From Phytomonas francai (taxonomy: Eukaryota; Euglenozoa; Kinetoplastea; Trypanosomatida; Trypanosomatidae), in assembly GCA_001766655.1 (NCBI GenBank), contig MJCC01000001.1:914723-978722 (forward strand): DNA of 64,000 nucleotides. Direction: 5' to 3'. Below the pieces are notes generated by a model that saw only the letters and a list, made by a program, of their open reading frames with translations, was not told where the DNA came from and did no database searches. The translations under genes and the position numbers were made by a program. The first letter of the stretch is position 1, and every line of letters starts with the position of its first letter. This document shows, in pieces, positions 1 to 11,214 of the stretch.

Positions 1-1613
1 GCTTGCAGTCTATTCACGTCTTGCGTAGCCTCATCATGGTTTTGCTGGTGGATAGCAGCCTCACGCTCCGCATCTTGCTGAAGCATCTGAGCTTCCTGTA
101 CATCACTTTTGGACTTTTCTATCCTCTCAACCATCTTTACATGAGCTTGTTCCTGCTCCTGAGCGCTGGAATTGAGTTTCTCAAGAAGAACTTCGGCATT
201 TTGTTTCTTCGTGCGCACCACGTCCCTTTCCTTGAGGGCTTCAGCCACTTCTTTCTTGTGTTGGGAAATCTGCTCCTCCACCTTCAGTTTGGCCTCACGT
301 TGAGCCTCAACACCTTCTTGCAAAGTAACGATGCGGGAGTCGATCTCCTCTAGTAAACGACGTGGTTCGGCTAGTCGTTCCTCAATTCCACGCATACGAA
401 GTTGACACATCACGATTAGTGTCTTTTGAAGTTGGTTATCCTTAATAACGAAGGCCATAGTAGAATTCTTAGCATCGTCCAGGGTCTCGCGCTCAGTCTT
501 GAGTTTGCGTTCCTTATCAAGAGCTTCAAGACGTTCGAGCTGCGCATCCTCAGCTGACCTGGTCGCGGCTGAAATGCGTTCAACATAGTCGCTAGTTCCA
601 ATAAGATCGTCTAGATACTCTAATAGGCCCTCCTCACCTTCTTTCTCAGCTTTGGGTTTCATCAGTGCAATTTGCTCAACTTCTCCTTGTAGGATCAGGA
701 AACGGTTGTGCTCGAGATCAACCCCATGCTGAATCAAGCAATTCATGACACTTTTCTGTGTGTGGCGGACACCGTCAATATAGTACTGTGAGACACCACT
801 GCGGAAGACCTCTCGCATAATGCGAAGCTCGCTATTTGGAACCTCCTCGCGCTGGGTCGGATCTGTAGTCTCTGCAAATGTCTCCTTTATGCGAACAAAA
901 CACACAGTAACCGAGGCATAGCTGACATCTGGATGTGCAGCGGAGCTGTGAATAACTTCTGATAATTTTTCCAGACGAATTTTTCGTGCGCTTCGGCCAA
1001 AGACAAATAACATAGAGTCAATAACGTTGGATTTCCCAGAACCGTTGGGTCCGATAACGGCGCTGAACGTCTTGTGGAATGGCCCAATGCGGTGTTGGCC
1101 ATAGTAAGATTTAAAGTTTTCAACATCTATATGAGAAATAACAAGACGACTGCGTGGAGTTGAATCACCGTGTGGTGTGGTGCGAGACTGATGAAGCGAA
1201 GTACCTTCACTCTGTTCATTTTGCCGAAGCTCCATTCCAGCTTCAACCTCATGGTAATCATCGTCTTCACTTTCATTTTCATCGCTCAGCAACCGATGTG
1301 TAGGAACACTTGCACTTGTATTTCCATTGCCATCATGTAGACGAAGGTTGGCTTGGTCCCTACCAGCCTCAAAAAGGATGTCACCCTCAGAGCACCCGAA
1401 CGTATTGCCATCTTTTCCAATAGCAGTCGTTGGTGGGGGCTCACACTCACCATCCTCATGCTCGTCTGATAATGCCTGCCTTTCCTCACAAATTTGATTC
1501 TCATCACCTGAGGAACGATGATTAGCCCTCTCTACTTCCATTAGTTCGTGCTTGATACGGACATTACGACGAACCACAGTGCGATTGGCCCTTTTTTTCG
1601 AACCATGTGCCAT
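1..1613 (-). CDS. SMC4: SMC4, condensin ATPase subunit (N-terminal part, cut by window edge)
   Basis: SMC4 is one of the two ATPase subunits of condensin and compacts chromosomes in the nucleus. About 537 residues are present and the rest lies beyond base 1. The ATG at 1613-1611 opens an acidic, low-complexity extension of about 160 residues. The SMC head follows, with VENFKSYYG, the Walker A motif GPNGSGKSN near residue 187 and DSMLFVFG. The Q-loop stretch ILQGEVEQIALMKPK and the following EGLLEYLDDLIGT are typical of SMC4 rather than SMC1, 2 or 3. A long charged coiled coil then runs off the left edge. The reading frame is open throughout. The hinge, second coiled coil and C-terminal head cannot be seen. 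The family call is secure; the length of the acidic extension depends on the chosen start. Confidence 0.95.
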   Translation of the reverse strand, partial: MAHGSKKRANRTVVRRNVRIKHELMEVERANHRSSGDENQICEERQALSDEHEDGECEPPPTTAIGKDGNTFGCSEGDILFEAGRDQANLRLHDGNGNTSASVPTHRLLSDENESEDDDYHEVEAGMELRQNEQSEGTSLHQSRTTPHGDSTPRSRLVISHIDVENFKSYYGQHRIGPFHKTFSAVIGPNGSGKSNVIDSMLFVFGRSARKIRLEKLSEVIHSSAAHPDVSYASVTVCFVRIKETFAETTDPTQREEVPNSELRIMREVFRSGVSQYYIDGVRHTQKSVMNCLIQHGVDLEHNRFLILQGEVEQIALMKPKAEKEGEEGLLEYLDDLIGTSDYVERISAATRSAEDAQLERLEALDKERKLKTERETLDDAKNSTMAFVIKDNQLQKTLIVMCQLRMRGIEERLAEPRRLLEEIDSRIVTLQEGVEAQREAKLKVEEQISQHKKEVAEALKERDVVRTKKQNAEVLLEKLNSSAQEQEQAHVKMVERIEKSKSDVQEAQMLQQDAEREAAIHQQNHDEATQDVNRLQ

Positions 1614-3459
1614 TTTCTCAATAAAACTAAATATTCACTATATTTTCACTTTTTTAGGAGTTGGTTATAAAACAAGTTTTACCATTCAAGGCAAAAAGTC
1701 GTGAACGAATTTATACAAAAACAATATGTAGAAAATATAGATCTAGAAACTTTTTCTAAAATCCCTGCTAAAAAAAATTAGAAATTAAAAAAAACAATTA
1801 ATTAAAGAAAAAAAATAGACAATGTGATATGTAATAATATATTGAACGAACGAAAGTATGTACACAAAAGTAAAAGGTTAGATGAGAACATAATTTATTA
1901 AAAACAAATTCTCTAAAAAATGAAGCAACCATACACACGCACACACACCCGTGGTTGGTCCCGAAGCAATGGCTGGGCCTGTACGATACCACAGACCTGC
2001 CCGTGCACTAGACCCGTGCCCGCGCCCACACAGGCGGACAGAGAGGAGAGAGAACGAGAGAAACGGGGAGAAGATCAACACACATCAGACCCGTGCATGT
2101 AAATAAGGTAGCTTGAGTCGCACGGAAGTCTAATCAATGATTGCGGGCTCATACAAATGCCTCGAATGGTTGTTCATCATACTGTGTGTCGCGCGGCAGG
2201 CACGTGCACATGAGTGTGTGCATGCCCCCCATCGCACTTCCCCCCTCCTCTCTTCCCTGCGACTCCCACGTCACCTCTACACGAATCTTGCGAGTCCGAT
2301 TGAACCGGTTTATTGTGGCGGCAATGAGGTAAGGGCCGCTGGTTCACCCACGGGACGCGCTGTCTATGGCGCTATACGCTCCTCTCCTCTCCCTCGTGGC
2401 GATGAAAGGATCCCCAGCAGCAGCAGGAAGAACAACATCTCAGTTGTTGGCAGCGCTAACGCTTGAGATCCCTCCTTCACCCTCGCGGCTCTCCAGCCCT
2501 GCCGTTACTCCGCGAGTGGGTTCGCAGCGCATCTTGGCTAACACAGGTGCAGACTAAGTGACGAAAGTGGTAGAACACTCAGCCTGTGTTTTCGTTAGCC
2601 TCGGGTAGGTAGGCGCCGGTCACACCATACAGGCGGGCACGCATCCGGGCGCGTGTTGCACACACCCCGGTGCTCCAAAACGATCTAGCCTCATTGGGTA
2701 TCCTATGAAACGGCAAAGCAAAAGTATACAGCCGCCAAGGGACCTTGAAGATAAGGCAATGGTGCAGACGGCCCACACAATGCGCAGCCCAAAGAAGGAG
2801 AGGGAACTGCTAGAAAGGGCCAGCCTGGGGTAGTGGCTATGAAAGAGGGGTGTATCTCCCAGAAGCAAGTCCGCCGTTGGGACAATGGGAGTATGTCCCA
2901 CAACGGTGCTACTCCTGGTGAAAGCGTCAGGGGTGCGAAGCACGGCAAGCAAGGAGGAAAATGTTCACAAACACAAACTTGGGAAACCCCGTGTGTATTC
3001 ACTGTTGGCGCAATCAGAAGTGTATCGTGTCGTCGCTCGCCAAGAATAGGCGTCGGATGTATAATTAAAATCACAGCATCACATGTGCGCTTCACTTTCA
3101 CTCCTTGCAGTGCCGTACATGTCCCCGTGTGGCGTACTCCTACACACAGACACATCAGTCAACATCATCTTCCGCCGCTGAGTAAGCCCAACTCCATCGC
3201 GATAGGCGGGAGCGGGGCTGTGCTATGAGGCGGGTAGGGTGTCCCCATGCGAACAGCAAGGCTGCGCGATGGTGTGAAGAGAGAAAAAAAAGGAAGAGGT
3301 GGGGAATAGGAATTCTAGGCCACTCTTCAAGCCACTGCGAGGATCAACTGTGCACCTCCCTTCCCCCCTCTTTGAGGCATGGCCACAAAAGGAGCAAAGA
3401 TGGCGACAACACGCGCGTGGGAGGAAAGTGGACATGCATATAAACAAACAAACACGCAC
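1614..3459. other. Long gene-free block, GC-rich from about 1930
   Basis: This lies between SMC4 and the V-ATPase H gene. The first 300 bases are AT-rich 5' flank of SMC4. From about 1930 to 3459 the sequence becomes GC-rich, unlike the other intergenic regions, yet no frame on either strand gives a credible protein. It contains CA-rich stretches near 1931-1950. I see no tRNA, spliced-leader or rRNA gene. It may hold a decayed mobile element or a chromatin or transcription boundary, but nothing in it proves either. Confidence 0.5.
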
Positions 3460-4029
3460 NNNNNNNNNNNNNNNNNNNNNNNNNNNNNNNNNNNNNNNNN
3501 NNNNNNNNNNNNNNNNNNNNNNNNNNNNNNNNNNNNNNNNNNNNNNNNNNNNNNNNNNNNNNNNNNNNNNNNNNNNNNNNNNNNNNNNNNNNNNNNNNNN
3601 NNNNNNNNNNNNNNNNNNNNNNNNNNNNNNNNNNNNNNNNNNNNNNNNNNNNNNNNNNNNNNNNNNNNNNNNNNNNNNNNNNNNNNNNNNNNNNNNNNNN
3701 NNNNNNNNNNNNNNNNNNNNNNNNNNNNNNNNNNNNNNNNNNNNNNNNNNNNNNNNNNNNNNNNNNNNNNNNNNNNNNNNNNNNNNNNNNNNNNNNNNNN
3801 NNNNNNNNNNNNNNNNNNNNNNNNNNNNNNNNNNNNNNNNNNNNNNNNNNNNNNNNNNNNNNNNNNNNNNNNNNNNNNNNNNNNNNNNNNNNNNNNNNNN
3901 NNNNNNNNNNNNNNNNNNNNNNNNNNNNNNNNNNNNNNNNNNNNNNNNNNNNNNNNNNNNNNNNNNNNNNNNNNNNNNNNNNNNNNNNNNNNNNNNNNNN
4001 NNNNNNNNNNNNNNNNNNNNNNNNNNNNN
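3460..4029. other. Assembly gap (run of N)
   Basis: This is 570 undetermined bases. The sequence is GC-rich to the left and very AT-rich to the right, so the gap falls on a compositional boundary. Any reading frame drawn across it is meaningless, and its true length is unknown. Confidence 0.99.
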
Positions 4030-4415
4030 TCCTAATCATAATGATCAAGTTTGTAATATATTTTATAAAATTCAAGTACTTCATAGCTACTAATTCTTAA
4101 TGAGCATTATAGATATTTAGTTTTGCAAGTCTAATTTTATAAATAGTTATTATTGATGTGAAACTTTTTCATTTAAAAAATTAAATTGTGAGAAAATGAA
4201 TTAGTATTGTTGAATTTCGTTTAATTGCAACCCTTTAAGCATAAAAAAAAAATATGATAACCTTTTTATTTTGGTGCGACGTTATACAAAACAAATTGAT
4301 TCCACTCCATCTGATTTTATCCTTTTTTTTTCTTACAACACTAGAGCTCAAAGAAGAAGGAAAATTTAGTTCATGGTCAAAATCATTGATGAATTCATGA
4401 CTATTAACTAAACTC
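4030..4415. other. AT-rich flank, likely 3' UTR of V-ATPase H
   Basis: This is strongly AT-rich sequence directly downstream (in transcription direction) of the V-ATPase H stop codon. No gene or repeat is visible. It probably holds the 3' untranslated region. Confidence 0.5.
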
Positions 4416-5858
4416 TCATCGTTGAATCATAATTGATTGTGTGCAAAATAACGCCTCTTTTGCCACTTTGCCACTCTCGCTAGACATAAGGCTAATCACG
4501 CGTTCCTTTACACCTTCCATCGCTGGCAGAGACAAGAGTGTTCTTCCATATGGATGATGGCTCACTACCTTGCCGAGGTCATGACAAGCCACCGCCAGTG
4601 TAGTCTCATCCTTGGTGTGCAGAATGATTTCTCCTAGTGCGATAATAACTTCGTAGTCGTTTTCATCAAATTTGTGAGCGTTATCGATCCAAAACCTCTC
4701 ATTCGTGTGAACCGGGCTCCACTCCAGAACACCCGTCAGAACCTCACCGCGGTACTCTGAGAAGCTGGTGAGGACCTCCATTGAAGATTCTAGGGTGCCT
4801 TCAAGACGTTGTATGAGCTCACTAACGTCCTCATCTCCGAACTTCCGGCGTTTAAGCTGTGAAAGGCTCTTGAGTAATCCAACGCTAACCATCTCGGAGA
4901 CTAGAGAAGCCCCTCTGCGGAGTCTACTGCTTGGTTCCAAGGAACCCATACCGATCTTGCCGCTGACATTCAGTTTGCCCAATACATTAATTTTGTTATC
5001 TATCCATTCATTTGCAACTGGGTTAAGCATGTGGGCAATGTACTTGCGCTCAGCTTCAGCCATGTTCCAGAGAATCATAAGGGCCATGCGAACGCACTTT
5101 TCTTTTTGAACGCGCTGCAAGACACGGCGAAGCTGAGGGATTATCTTTTCCCGGACCAGGCAGACAATGCCCTCGTACTCAAATGAAAGCAACCAGACAA
5201 AAGTGAGGGTCTCGTAAATTAATTGAATAATACTTCCTGAGTCGTTTGAAACAATCTCTGTTAGAAGACGTTGGATGTAGACCACCATTTTTTCCTTAAA
5301 AAACAGCTCGCGATACTCTTTCCGCCGTGCGATTTGTATACACCCCCGAACTACAAACTGAACCTCATCGATATGCAATATGTCAGATGATTGGGCGATG
5401 CGAGCATGGGCAAAGAATGCAGCAAACGCCTCAGCGTTTGTTTTGTAATCACCATAACGGAGAGCTGTAGCCGCTATGTAGAGCGCTGGATTCACAATAC
5501 TCAGGTCCGTTGAGTTCAACCTCACAAAACGCATGAAGGTCAAGGGAGGGTTGGCGCCAAACTGATTAATGAGGTCTGCACGGCCGAGCTGGACTGCGAG
5601 GATGGGTTTTCGGGCTATGATATCGGCAAAGAAGTGGAGCACATAGCTAAGAATGTGAGGGGTTTGGGCGTTGTTGCACATACGAAAAATGGAAACAGCT
5701 ATGAGATCTTCCTTGCCGCTGATGAGATATTGTGTTAGCCCCTCGTCAGAGCGGTTGACAAGGAGTTGCTCCAATAAGCTAATCGTGGGTTCATCAAGGA
5801 GTTCTAATCCTCGCATCAGTTTAATGACATCCGCCGCATCTGCTGATATCTCGGGCAT
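4416..5858 (-). CDS. VMA13: V-type H+-ATPase subunit H (Vma13/ATP6V1H)
   Basis: Subunit H sits at the V1-V0 interface of the vacuolar proton pump, activates the assembled enzyme and silences free V1. The product has 480 residues, close to the yeast protein. The first 380 form a helical armadillo-type array. The last 100 match the conserved C-terminal domain, with WSPVH followed by FWIDNAHKFDENDYEVI and LAVACHDLGKVVSHHPYG. I chose the ATG at 5858-5856 (MPEISADA); the open frame continues 37 codons upstream to a TTG, but those residues are basic, AT-rich and not family-like. The gene ends with TGA. It would acidify acidocalcisomes, lysosome and endosomes. The family call is strong because of the C-terminal domain. 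Confidence 0.93.
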   Translation of the reverse strand: MPEISADAADVIKLMRGLELLDEPTISLLEQLLVNRSDEGLTQYLISGKEDLIAVSIFRMCNNAQTPHILSYVLHFFADIIARKPILAVQLGRADLINQFGANPPLTFMRFVRLNSTDLSIVNPALYIAATALRYGDYKTNAEAFAAFFAHARIAQSSDILHIDEVQFVVRGCIQIARRKEYRELFFKEKMVVYIQRLLTEIVSNDSGSIIQLIYETLTFVWLLSFEYEGIVCLVREKIIPQLRRVLQRVQKEKCVRMALMILWNMAEAERKYIAHMLNPVANEWIDNKINVLGKLNVSGKIGMGSLEPSSRLRRGASLVSEMVSVGLLKSLSQLKRRKFGDEDVSELIQRLEGTLESSMEVLTSFSEYRGEVLTGVLEWSPVHTNERFWIDNAHKFDENDYEVIIALGEIILHTKDETTLAVACHDLGKVVSHHPYGRTLLSLPAMEGVKERVISLMSSESGKVAKEALFCTQSIMIQR

Positions 5859-6617
5859 AACGTTAAGAATAATTTTTTCCCCCTTCCTTTTCCTTCTATA
5901 ATGAGCTTTTCCCTTTAGTACTAATGAAACAAAAAAAATATCCAATAATTTAGAACTGGATGATTGCAATATTGTTAATATTTTGAGGAGAGAATTACCG
6001 GCAAGAGGCTCCTTTGGATAACACTTTACTTTATTGTTTTATCTTAACCACTATGTATGTGGGGATGAAAGGGGAAAAAAACGCTTTTTTACACAATTTA
6101 ATTATCCTCTTCCTCAGTAGTAGGTTCTGTTTTCTCAAAAGCCTCTCCTATTATAGAATGCACTCCAATAATAAGAAGGTAAAAAGAAGGAAAGGCGAAG
6201 GAAAAAAAGAAGATTTGAGCCTACTCGCTATCTTTTTCTACAGAGCTCTTAATCCATAAAATACGCCAGGTCTAATATAAAACAATTTGTGTGTGTATTT
6301 CCATATTGTATCTATCCGTTTGGAAGTATTTAATGTAAAGAGTACCGATACAGAGCTGGTATATCTCGCTATATTCTCTACTCTTCACGTGAAAATCTAG
6401 GCACTATTTTGTGCTCATTTTATTTTTTGTTGTTCTTAATTACAGGGAAAAAAGCCAGGCCTGGTTAGTGTTGCATTTTTTGCCACAAAACGATGGAACG
6501 GGGAAAGTCAGCAAAAATCATAAGGATAATATGAAAAAGTAATAAGCAACATACATCAAAAAAAAATTACACCTGTTTAGGTGAAAAAGATCTAAATCAC
6601 GTACACTGTGAGTCGAC
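5859..6617. other. AT-rich intergenic region
   Basis: This lies between V-ATPase H and the broken PB1 gene. It is AT-rich, with a purine-rich stretch on the plus strand near 6175-6215 that is a pyrimidine tract on the transcribed strand and could guide trans-splicing of V-ATPase H. No gene is seen. Confidence 0.4.
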
Positions 6618-9600
6618 TTACATCTTCTCGTTCTGCCACATAAGCCTTCGCCCATGCAATGCGCGTTGGTTTTCCTCCCCCATAGCGTGCATCTCCTGCA
6701 ACACCTCGACTGAGTCTCGATGCTGTGCGGCGAAGGCCTCCTGAAAAGGGTCAAAAGGCTCCGCGTCGTGTTGGGCGTAGCGGCTCAGGGGGCTCGCGTG
6801 GCGGAGTCGGGGGTTTGGCAGGGGAGGGGCGGCTTGACACCCCCAAACGTACGCGCCTCGTTGATGGTCGCCTCAGTGGGGAGACAGCTCAAGATCACGG
6901 TGGACCGGTTCGTCGTGGTGAGCATGGACGCGACCGTTTGCATCTCCAGAACCGTCTCGTCCTCCCCTTCCTGATCCCAACGTTTGTTGGTACGCAGGTC
7001 TAATCGTCTGGGGTTCTGCCGAGGTGAGAATTTGCTAAAATCGGCGAAGTCTTAGGGCACCAAGTGTGTGAGGTCTTTTTCTACGTAACCTGCAGCCTCG
7101 ATAGCCGCACCACTCGAGGGTACTTTTTCCCCTTTCATCATAGTCCTCCCCTCCTGATACTGGGCAAGATTCACCGATGTAAGGGGAAAGCCTTGGTTTG
7201 GCGTCGAATCCCGAAGCGCACTCTTCGCTATCCGGTTGCGTGAAACTGGCGGGCTAAAGTCCTCACGTCCTGATGAAGGCATCACCGAGGCTTTTCGTCC
7301 GGAATGTTTATGCTGCCTTGATGATGTATTCAAAGTTGGTTGAGCACTCCGGGAGGGTCCGGCACGGCCTCGGATTCGGCCTTTTTGATCCATTGAAGGA
7401 TTTTTCTCTTTTGAATTTAGAAAAAGGTTGCGCTTCAGTGCTTCTAGACGCGTCATCGCTGGACTCTCGTGGAAAATTTTCTCTTTTGTTGGGGAGGGTA
7501 TCATCGGCCGCTTAGCGTAAGCACAGGTAACACTCCCGTCATTTGTGTCCGTGATTTTGTCCCTGATATCAGTGGTGTCGGCGGACCGCACGTTTGTTTG
7601 CTTTTCTTTTTCCAACGACAATGTCTCAACCTGTGCGGTATCGTTAGTATTTTCCTCAGGAAGGAGGATAAAGTCGCAGTAAACCTCTAGCTTTGTAGGA
7701 AACGCGCGCGGTGCTTCACCAGAATTACTGGTAAGCAAGTTCGAACCAAGACGCAGTTCACTCAACATCACGCGCAAGTCCTCATCGTTCAGTAAGGTAA
7801 TAAAATCTCCATCTGTATCTTCATAGCGAATGCGCAGCCTCCGCTTATCCGGTAGCGACAATGATTTGGATCGGTGCATGATGGTGAAGAATTCAGAGCA
7901 CTGTTTGTACAACCTTTTTCAAACATCCTCGAAAGACGTTGTGTTCGCCTCATGGACGTGAACAATTCGCGTCTGTGCCTCAAAGTGAACTTTTAGCTTT
8001 AATATAAACAGCTGCGCTAAAGAAGTCCGAAAGTCGTAGGGAAGCGGACTCGAGAAACCGGATTTGTTGGAGTGGCGTAAGTGCGAGTCAAGTGACATAA
8101 TAGCACTTCGCTTGGATGGCACACTGTGACGGCTGTTTTCATACTTTTGCATCGTATTGTCGGTGATTGCGCTTCCCGCGTCATCGGCATTGTGCACGAC
8201 TGTGGGATTTCGCGTGTTCGCGACCTCGCTTATAGAGGATAGCGGTGCTGTGTTGACGCCTCCTAGCATCCGTTCCTGTCCCCGACGAGCCAGCTCATGA
8301 TTGAATGGTTCTACTAGTCGCAATCAAGCTTCTTTGTACAATGACACCATTGACTGAGGCCACACGTGCGAGGGCTGATGCGCCAAAGGCACCTCATGGA
8401 TGGTTATATTTGGTGGAAGCAGATCTACCAGAGAGGCGGTCTGTGCACCGTGTCGTTTGCTATATTTCCCATTACAGCTGCTCGTCTCGGTTTCCAGAAA
8501 CTCAGCGACAGCGGTTCGGCAAGAGCTCACGACATTGTGGGCATCCGACACGCTCTCGGCGAGGTGAAGCCTATGGATGAGTTCGTTTGCGCTGTGAATC
8601 TGCAGGAACAGTGGCACGCCACCGCCAGGGCCGTCTGTTGCAAGCTCCACGGTGAGAGCTTGTCGTGTCTTTTCAATTTCTCTAAAGTCCGATAGAAGGA
8701 GTTTGGCCTCTGAGAGCACCTGCCCTATCTGCTCATCCACAGGTCCTTTGTAATTACCAAGGTCCAGAGCATCTCGACAAGATTGGATAGCCCTTTCTAA
8801 CTCAGCCAGAGAAATGTATGGCCCGGACCTCGCCGCGTCCGTCTCAAAAGGCATTTTATTCCGCTGTATTAGAGCCCGCAGAGCGTTCATGGCCTCCTCT
8901 TTCCTTTCAAGCGCCTTGGCGAGCTCCACAATAGGAATCTCAATCTGCGTTTTGTAAAGGTCTTGAACGGTCTCGTCAGGCCTCAGGATATCATGCAAGG
9001 CTGAGAGACCAAATGACTCTTTCTGGGAATGTGCCAGGGCGGCCTGGACGTCGCCACTGATAGCGAGCTGGCGAGTTTCTAAATCAATCCGTCGCCAGGA
9101 GCGCATTGATGGCAGCCACCGCTGCTCCAGCCAGGCAAAAAACGGTCCCTTGAGCATTTCTTTTTGAAACTGAACAGATTTTCTCGATGAAGCGCTCTCC
9201 AATCTCTTTTTAATGCTGTCCTTATGCACCTCAAAGAAATCACGAACATGGAAAAGGTCCCCTTCGTAAATGAGTTGACGGAGAAGTACGATGTGTTGTG
9301 CGGTCTGAGTCATGGCATTGATCAGCTCACGACACTCCGTTAGAGCCAAATAGCCCCCGCTGGAGAAAAATGCCTCGCGCACTGCGCTTTGCTCGTGTGT
9401 TAAGAAGTTTCGCTCGACCGCCTCCACTAATCCTAGCACCCGTGCCCCACACTTCAGTGTCTGAAGCTCCAAGTTCTTTAATGAACCATTCTGAGAGATA
9501 TTTAGGTACTCTATCTTCGAGAACCACGACAAAAGCATGGTAGCAGCCTCCTGTAGTTTTAAGAGCATGTTGTTAGCGTGGCTCTCAACGTTTTTCTCAA

Positions 9601-10325
9601 CTTCCAAGCTCCTAACCCTTGATTGTGGTGCAATGGTGGCTCGAAAAGTTTCAAGTTGAGTTGGCGGTGGCAAGCTACGCGTGCGCTGCGCGAGCGCACC
9701 TGAAATATGTTTAACATAATCCATAACCGCCTCCATTTCTTCAAGCTACTCCGTGTAAGCCGCCGTATCGCCGGGGGTAATAGAAGGCATTGCGTGGAAA
9801 ATCTCACCCATCTTATGCTTTGCAGACTCCGCTGAGGCCACACCTCCGCTGACCTTCTCTAATAAAGCAGGGTTTGCAGAGGCTGAGCGTACTAGCGTCT
9901 TGGAATTATTTGGGTCTTCTTCGCTCACGTCTTTCGAGAGAGCAGACGCGCACGGGAGGGTTGACTGGCCGAGGGGTTGTTGCTGCTTGGTGCTAATTGT
10001 AGACACAGAACAGGCAGACATCGTATTTTCTTTGGATGACAAACGCGCAGAAAGAGACTCTCCGATGTCTAACACCTCACCTTGGTCTTTTCTTTGTTGC
10101 ACAGACGACTTTTGGTTTCTTTATGAAAGTACGAAGCTGAATGCACCGTACTTTCACGGCCGATGGCATCGAGATTTTACGGGAGATCATAGTTTTGAAA
10201 TCGGGTTTGCCAGAGTTCAAGCTGCGTTTAATGCAGCCTACTGACTCATGCCTTTCAAAGGTTGCATCAGACGATTCGCTATTCCGCATGCCGCCAATAG
10301 CATTTTTTGCACCTTTCTTTTCCAT
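6618..10325 (-). pseudogene. Broken PB1-domain protein gene (four in-frame stops, two frame changes)
   Basis: Read from 10325 down, the first block (MEKKGAKNAIGG...) ends at a frame change near 10077-10102. One frame then continues to about 6790, interrupted by TAG at 9746-9748, TGA at 8324-8326, TGA at 7919-7921 and TAA at 7052-7054. A second frame change in the G-rich stretch near 6790-6850 leads to a credible C-terminus (DPFQEAFAAQHRDSVEVLQ) ending at TAA 6618-6620. The second block (9736-8324) is a long helical protein. The PB1 domain at about 8000-7757 is split by the 7919 stop: LKVHFEAQTRIVHVHEA lies before it, and the acidic OPCA motif YEDTDGDFITLLNDEDL after it. Having both the basic lysine and the OPCA cluster suggests a type I/II PB1 scaffold. 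Possible explanations are a young pseudogene, sequencing errors or stop-codon readthrough; I favour pseudogene. Confidence 0.75.
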
Positions 10326-11214
10326 ATACCCGATGTCTGATACTGAAAAGTTTCCGGGCGTGTTACTGTTTTTCTTTGGAGCATCCAGAGCTGAGGTTCT
10401 TGGAGTTTGGTTTACATTAGAATTCGCCCAAAGGGGAATTTGTACGGGCCTAAAATGTGGAATATAATTTCCTTTAAAAAAGTGTATAAAAACACAATCA
10501 ACTTTTAAAAAGATAAAAATAAAAGTTTATACTGTTTTTAAAATTCTAATAAAAATATCAAAACGAAGGGGATGAGTAGCAAAAGGGCTACATAGAGGAT
10601 AGTTCCGTGGACAAATATTCAAATAGATGATAAGCGAAGGGGTCTCATTTAAATAGGATCACTAATAGTCAAAAGAGAAATAGTAATGAGAAGTCGACTA
10701 TTTGAAACATCCTCGTTGTCTTATGCGTTCAGTATTTATACCACAAATGTGCTAGATCCCCACCATCACCCTTGCACATGGGCTTCATGGGATGAATGAA
10801 GGGGAATCAATTCCCTGATAATTCAAAGACATCTATCAGGGCGTCAAGATTGAGAATGAAGGGCAATTTTGAGCAAATTCCAAGAGACAGCGTTGCCTCG
10901 ACATTACCTTCTCACAGGTGGTGATATTCCTTGTGTAAATTTTTAATGATCGGGAAACTTACATCCCATAATACACAATGGAGATAAGAAGGAATATAAA
11001 GTATTTAGGAAGCTCATGCCAACAAAAGCCTTCAGTGACTCGTGGCATAGCATATTAGGAAGGATATATATAAGGATATACAGATTTATATTGGTTTTAC
11101 GCATATCTATCTCTATCTTTATATAGATCGATTTAGACAAAGTGAAGGGGCGCACAACCTACAGCCACCTCTGCTATCGCAATAGACACCTTCTCCTCAT
11201 CCCACATACGATGC
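10326..11214. other. Intergenic region, possible extension of the broken gene at its upper edge
   Basis: The frame of the first block of the broken gene stays open from 10325 up to at least 10480 and looks protein-like to about 10450, so the original start may lie there. The rest is AT-rich with no gene. A short AT repeat lies around 11066-11126. Confidence 0.4.

Noticed and set aside
2703..3228. A 150-codon minus-strand and a 131-codon plus-strand frame in the GC-rich block
   Set aside because: Both are rich in Cys, Pro and His with no domain pattern, and they overlap each other, as expected from non-coding DNA.
3299..4093. Reading frames spanning the gap
   Set aside because: Composed almost wholly of undetermined bases.
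6873..6875. A further TGA in the C-terminal frame of the broken PB1 gene
   Set aside because: The other frame is the better protein at this position, so the frame change lies below it and this TGA is not in the gene's path.
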